Source of the DNA: RGIG5612 sp045546255
GTDB lineage: Bacteria; Bacillota; Clostridia; Lachnospirales; Lachnospiraceae
Direction of reading: 5' to 3'
Length of the DNA stretch: 49,115 nucleotides
Assembly: GCA_045546255.1 (NCBI GenBank)
Contig: JAZQCK010000002.1
Coordinates: forward strand, 1-49,115
Below, one piece after another: positions 46,940-49,115 of the stretch. The first letter of the stretch is position 1. Each line of letters opens with the position of its first letter. The notes under the pieces were generated by a model. It searched no databases and had not been told where the DNA came from. It worked only from the letters and a program-made list of their open reading frames with translations. Made by a program: the position numbers and the translations under genes.

Positions 46940-47710
46940 ATGTGTGAACTGTTCGGAGTTTCATCTTCGGAAAAAATAAATTTGAACGAGTATCTGACGG
47001 AATTTTTCTCTCACGGAAAAGCGCATCCCGATGGCTGGGGCATGGCATTCTTTCACGGAATCGAAGTGGCGGTGGAAAAGCAGCCGATCAATTCCCGGAA
47101 AAGCATGTATCTGAAATCCCGGCTATCAGTCCCGATCGAATCAGACAATATGTTTGCGCATATCCGGCTGGCAACAAAGGGAACGGATGAATATGAAAAT
47201 ACACATCCTTTTGTGATGCGGGATGATTCCGGCAGAAACTGGACGCTGATCCATAACGGAACGATCTTTGACAGTGAACTTTTGGATCCGATGTTCTACG
47301 AGCAAAAGGGTCAGACAGACAGCGAACGCATCCTGGTCTATATCATCAAACAAGTCAATGCGCGGCTCAAAGCCGGGGAAGCACTCGGCGATGCGGATCG
47401 TTTCCGTCTGATCGATAAGATCATAGGCGAGATCACTCCGGGCAATAAAGTGAACCTTGCCATTTACGATGGGGAGCTAACGTACGTTCATACAAATTAC
47501 CGGGGCAGTCTCCACCGGAAAAAACAAGGAGCCGCTATGCTCTTTTCTACCAGACCATTGGGCCGCACGGAGTGGAAGGCGCTTCCTATGAACACCCTGC
47601 AGGCTTACCATGACGGCGAACTCGTTTTCACCGGAACCAACCACGGGAATGAATATATTGACACATTGTCGAAGACCAGGCATCTGTATCTGGATTATGC
47701 TGCTTTGTAA
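46940..47710 (+). CDS. class II glutamine amidotransferase-like protein (YafJ/EgtC type)
   Basis: A 256-residue Ntn hydrolase. Cys2 (MCELFG) is the nucleophile after Met removal; SHGKAHPDGWGMAFF, FAHIRLATKG and NTHPF, and LIHNGTIFD are family motifs. In ergothioneine synthesis EgtC removes a gamma-glutamyl group and works with the ligase EgtA. Here the gene touches the stop of a glutamate-cysteine ligase, so a comparable make-and-hydrolyse pair for a gamma-glutamyl compound is plausible. EgtB and EgtD are not in the window. Confidence 0.82.
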   Translation: MCELFGVSSSEKINLNEYLTEFFSHGKAHPDGWGMAFFHGIEVAVEKQPINSRKSMYLKSRLSVPIESDNMFAHIRLATKGTDEYENTHPFVMRDDSGRNWTLIHNGTIFDSELLDPMFYEQKGQTDSERILVYIIKQVNARLKAGEALGDADRFRLIDKIIGEITPGNKVNLAIYDGELTYVHTNYRGSLHRKKQGAAMLFSTRPLGRTEWKALPMNTLQAYHDGELVFTGTNHGNEYIDTLSKTRHLYLDYAAL

Positions 47711-47742
47711 TTACACACAATACACTAGTTAGGAGAGACATT

Positions 47743-48180
47743 ATGAAGATTTCAACCAAAGGACGTTACGCATTGAGGATGCTGATCGATCTGGCAGAGC
47801 ACCAGGAAAGCGGATATGTTTCGTTAAAAGACATCGCTTACCGCCAGCAGGTATCGAAAAAATATCTGGAGCAGATCATTCCAATCTTTAACCACAGCAA
47901 CGTGCTGCTCACGAACCGCGGTTCACAGGGCGGCTATAAGCTTGCGCGGACTCCGGATAAATATACCGTCGGCGAGATCCTCCGCCTTACCGAAGGCTCT
48001 CTTGCACCGGTGGCATGCCTGGACCAGGATCCCAACACCTGTGAGAGGAGAGATGCTTGTGCGACCCTTCCCATTTGGCAGGGATTAAATGATGTGATCA
48101 ACGAATACTTGGATGGAATCACCCTGCAGGATATTTTAGATCAGCAAACGGCCCGCTTTGGAAATGATTATGTAATCTAA
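47743..48180 (+). CDS. Rrf2-family transcriptional regulator
   Basis: A 145-residue winged-helix regulator: MKISTKGRYALRMLIDLA, then KKYLEQIIPIF and NRGSQGGYKLARTP. Cys residues in ACLDQDPNTCERRDACATLP match the Fe-S ligands of IscR-type members, so it may sense Fe-S or redox state; CymR-like control of cysteine metabolism is the other option and would fit the upstream ligase. GGAGAG precedes the ATG. Confidence 0.88.
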   Translation: MKISTKGRYALRMLIDLAEHQESGYVSLKDIAYRQQVSKKYLEQIIPIFNHSNVLLTNRGSQGGYKLARTPDKYTVGEILRLTEGSLAPVACLDQDPNTCERRDACATLPIWQGLNDVINEYLDGITLQDILDQQTARFGNDYVI

Positions 48181-48189
48181 GGAGTTACT

Positions 48190-48621
48190 ATGGCAAAAGT
48201 AAAAGCTGTTTGTATCAGCGAGAAAAAAGGAACCATGAAGCATCCGGTCGAAGCAATCGAGCTCAAGATCGACCACGGAATTATAGGAGATGCGCATGCG
48301 GGCAACTGGCACCGCCAGGTGAGTATGCTTGCGGATGAGAGCGTTGAAAAAATGCGGGAGAAATTCCCTGACATTCCAATCGGTGCCTTTGCAGAAAACA
48401 TTCTGACTGAAGGGCTCTGTCTTTATGAACTGCCAGTCGGCACGAAACTGAAAATCGGGGAGGTCCTTTTGGAAGTGACCCAGATCGGAAAAGAGTGTCA
48501 CGCGGACTGTGCGATCCGTCAGCAGGTCGGCGACTGCGTGATGCCGCGCGAAGGAATCTTCACGATCGTTCTTAAAGAAGGCACCGTAAAAGCCGGCGAC
48601 GAGATTGAAATATTGGATTGA
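48190..48621 (+). CDS. MOSC domain protein
   Basis: A 143-residue stand-alone MOSC domain, MKHPVEAIELKIDHGIIGDAHAG at the N-terminus, LADESVEKM, and the conserved Cys in GKECHADCAIR. MOSC proteins handle sulfur or the molybdenum cofactor; clostridial single-domain members often lie near molybdenum cofactor genes. This may supply the molybdoenzymes of this region. It starts nine bases after the Rrf2 stop, so both form one transcript. Confidence 0.85.
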   Translation: MAKVKAVCISEKKGTMKHPVEAIELKIDHGIIGDAHAGNWHRQVSMLADESVEKMREKFPDIPIGAFAENILTEGLCLYELPVGTKLKIGEVLLEVTQIGKECHADCAIRQQVGDCVMPREGIFTIVLKEGTVKAGDEIEILD

Positions 48622-48658
48622 TTTTGGGTTTGGAAGCAACAGGCTTCAATGATAAAAA

Positions 48659-48687
48659 GGAGGTTCCCCGAAAGAACCTCCTTTTTT
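48659..48687. terminator. bidirectional terminator
   Basis: GGAGGTTC pairs with GAACCTCC around seven bases, with A-run and T-run on the two sides; it serves both the MOSC gene and the convergent esterase. Confidence 0.85.
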
Positions 48688-48688
48688 G

Positions 48689-49115
48689 TTACTGTTCAAA
48701 GCCGTACACTTTATCCAGGATATCAAAGAGTTCCTGATCCGGCGTTTCCGTCACGCCGACCTTATCGCCCAGCTCATGCACCTTTTTCCCGTTTGTCTGT
48801 CTGGTTTGAACATCCCATTTCGGAAGTCCGCCGCCATTCGGATCGCCCGTATTTACATAGTTAACAACATAGTGCAGGAACTGCTCGCTCAAAGCGCGAT
48901 CTTCTTCTGTATATAGTTTCGATGACGGCGGAATGTTTCCGTAAAGATAGACCTCTTCACCGGAATGCCAGGAGCCGATCCGTCCGTTTTCCTTCGTAAA
49001 GTAATACATATAGCTCGGGATGTCGTTTGCCACCGCCTGACGCGCAAGGCAGTAATGCCCATAGGTAAACAGATAGACTGTGCTGAGCTTCGCCCAGTTC
49101 TGCTTTGCCTCTTCA
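48689..49115 (-). CDS. carboxylesterase type B, C-terminal part (cut by window edge)
   Basis: The frame stays open to the window end, so at least 141 C-terminal residues are visible. WHSGEEVYLYGNI and the final FVNTGDPNG-like segment (YVNTGDPNGGGLPKW) are the characteristic end of para-nitrobenzyl-esterase-like proteins; the His in SWHSGEE is the catalytic base. The serine and acid residues lie beyond the window. An apparent start at 49033 (GTG) is internal. Substrate unknown; hydrolysis of phenolic or gallate esters would fit the neighbourhood but is not shown. Confidence 0.8.
   Translation of the reverse strand, partial: EEAKQNWAKLSTVYLFTYGHYCLARQAVANDIPSYMYYFTKENGRIGSWHSGEEVYLYGNIPPSSKLYTEEDRALSEQFLHYVVNYVNTGDPNGGGLPKWDVQTRQTNGKKVHELGDKVGVTETPDQELFDILDKVYGFEQ

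Noticed and set aside
1..49115. CRISPR arrays, riboswitches, rRNA
   Set aside because: No array of identical direct repeats with unique spacers, no recognisable riboswitch core and no rRNA sequence were seen; the repeats found are palindromic elements or short motifs.

Overview
The window (about 49 kb, intermediate GC) reads as the chromosome of an anaerobic, butyrate-forming Bacillota, most likely a Clostridia-class bacterium (Eubacterium/Lachnospiraceae-like). The reasons are strong AGGAGG-type ribosome binding sites, several clostridial oxygen-sensitive Fe-S and molybdopterin enzymes, a Ptb-Buk butyrate module, and no respiratory genes. No 16S gene or other taxonomic marker is present, so the genus is not determined.

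Layout. 1-5.3 kb: an alpha/beta hydrolase, a class I glutamine amidotransferase, and a four-gene operon with three tandem QueG/reductive-dehalogenase-like Fe-S proteins and a small unknown protein. 5.3-17.7 kb: an accessory, defence-like stretch on the minus strand. It holds a chimeric SIMPL/transporter relic, an ADP-ribosylglycohydrolase-SseB protein, a MORN-repeat protein, a DUF1883-TIR protein, a small conserved basic protein, an AddA/AddB-like helicase-nuclease pair, an ASCH protein, an HNH nuclease remnant and a DUF4143 ATPase. 17.7-18.3 kb: repeats, tandem motifs and a tRNA-Lys. 18.4-26 kb: a nitroreductase, then a cytoplasmic molybdoenzyme operon (catalytic subunit, four-cluster ferredoxin, TorD chaperone, AsrA-like and AsrB-like electron-input subunits) with a divergent LysR regulator and a clear LysR-type palindrome. 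26-27.3 kb: an L,D-transpeptidase.

27.4-45.4 kb is the metabolic core. It encodes almost a whole route from pyrogallol through phloroglucinol to butyrate and acetate: two pyrogallol-phloroglucinol transhydroxylase-type molybdoenzymes (each a large subunit without Fe-S plus a three-cluster small subunit), an SDR fitting phloroglucinol reductase, a cyclase-family hydrolase fitting dihydrophloroglucinol cyclohydrolase, a 3-hydroxyacyl dehydrogenase-family protein fitting 3-hydroxy-5-oxohexanoate dehydrogenase, a BKACE-family lyase fitting triacetate acetoacetate-lyase, a thiolase, Ptb, Buk, a sodium:solute symporter and a MerR regulator. Two promoters in the cluster have the 19-bp spacer typical of MerR-activated promoters. 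Gallate decarboxylase, crotonase and butyryl-CoA dehydrogenase are not in the window.

45.6-49.1 kb: a glutamate-cysteine ligase, a class II glutamine amidotransferase, an Rrf2 regulator, a MOSC protein and the 3' part of a carboxylesterase.

A dispersed REP-like element (ends GTGACA/TGTCAC) occurs many times. In at least two places its TGA is the stop codon of the neighbouring gene, and two copies carry the same internal insert in opposite relative orientation. The least explained systems are the second transhydroxylase paralogue with its DUF364 partner, the AsrAB-coupled molybdoenzyme, and the triple QueG-like operon. All functions are inferred by reading the sequence; no database search was run.
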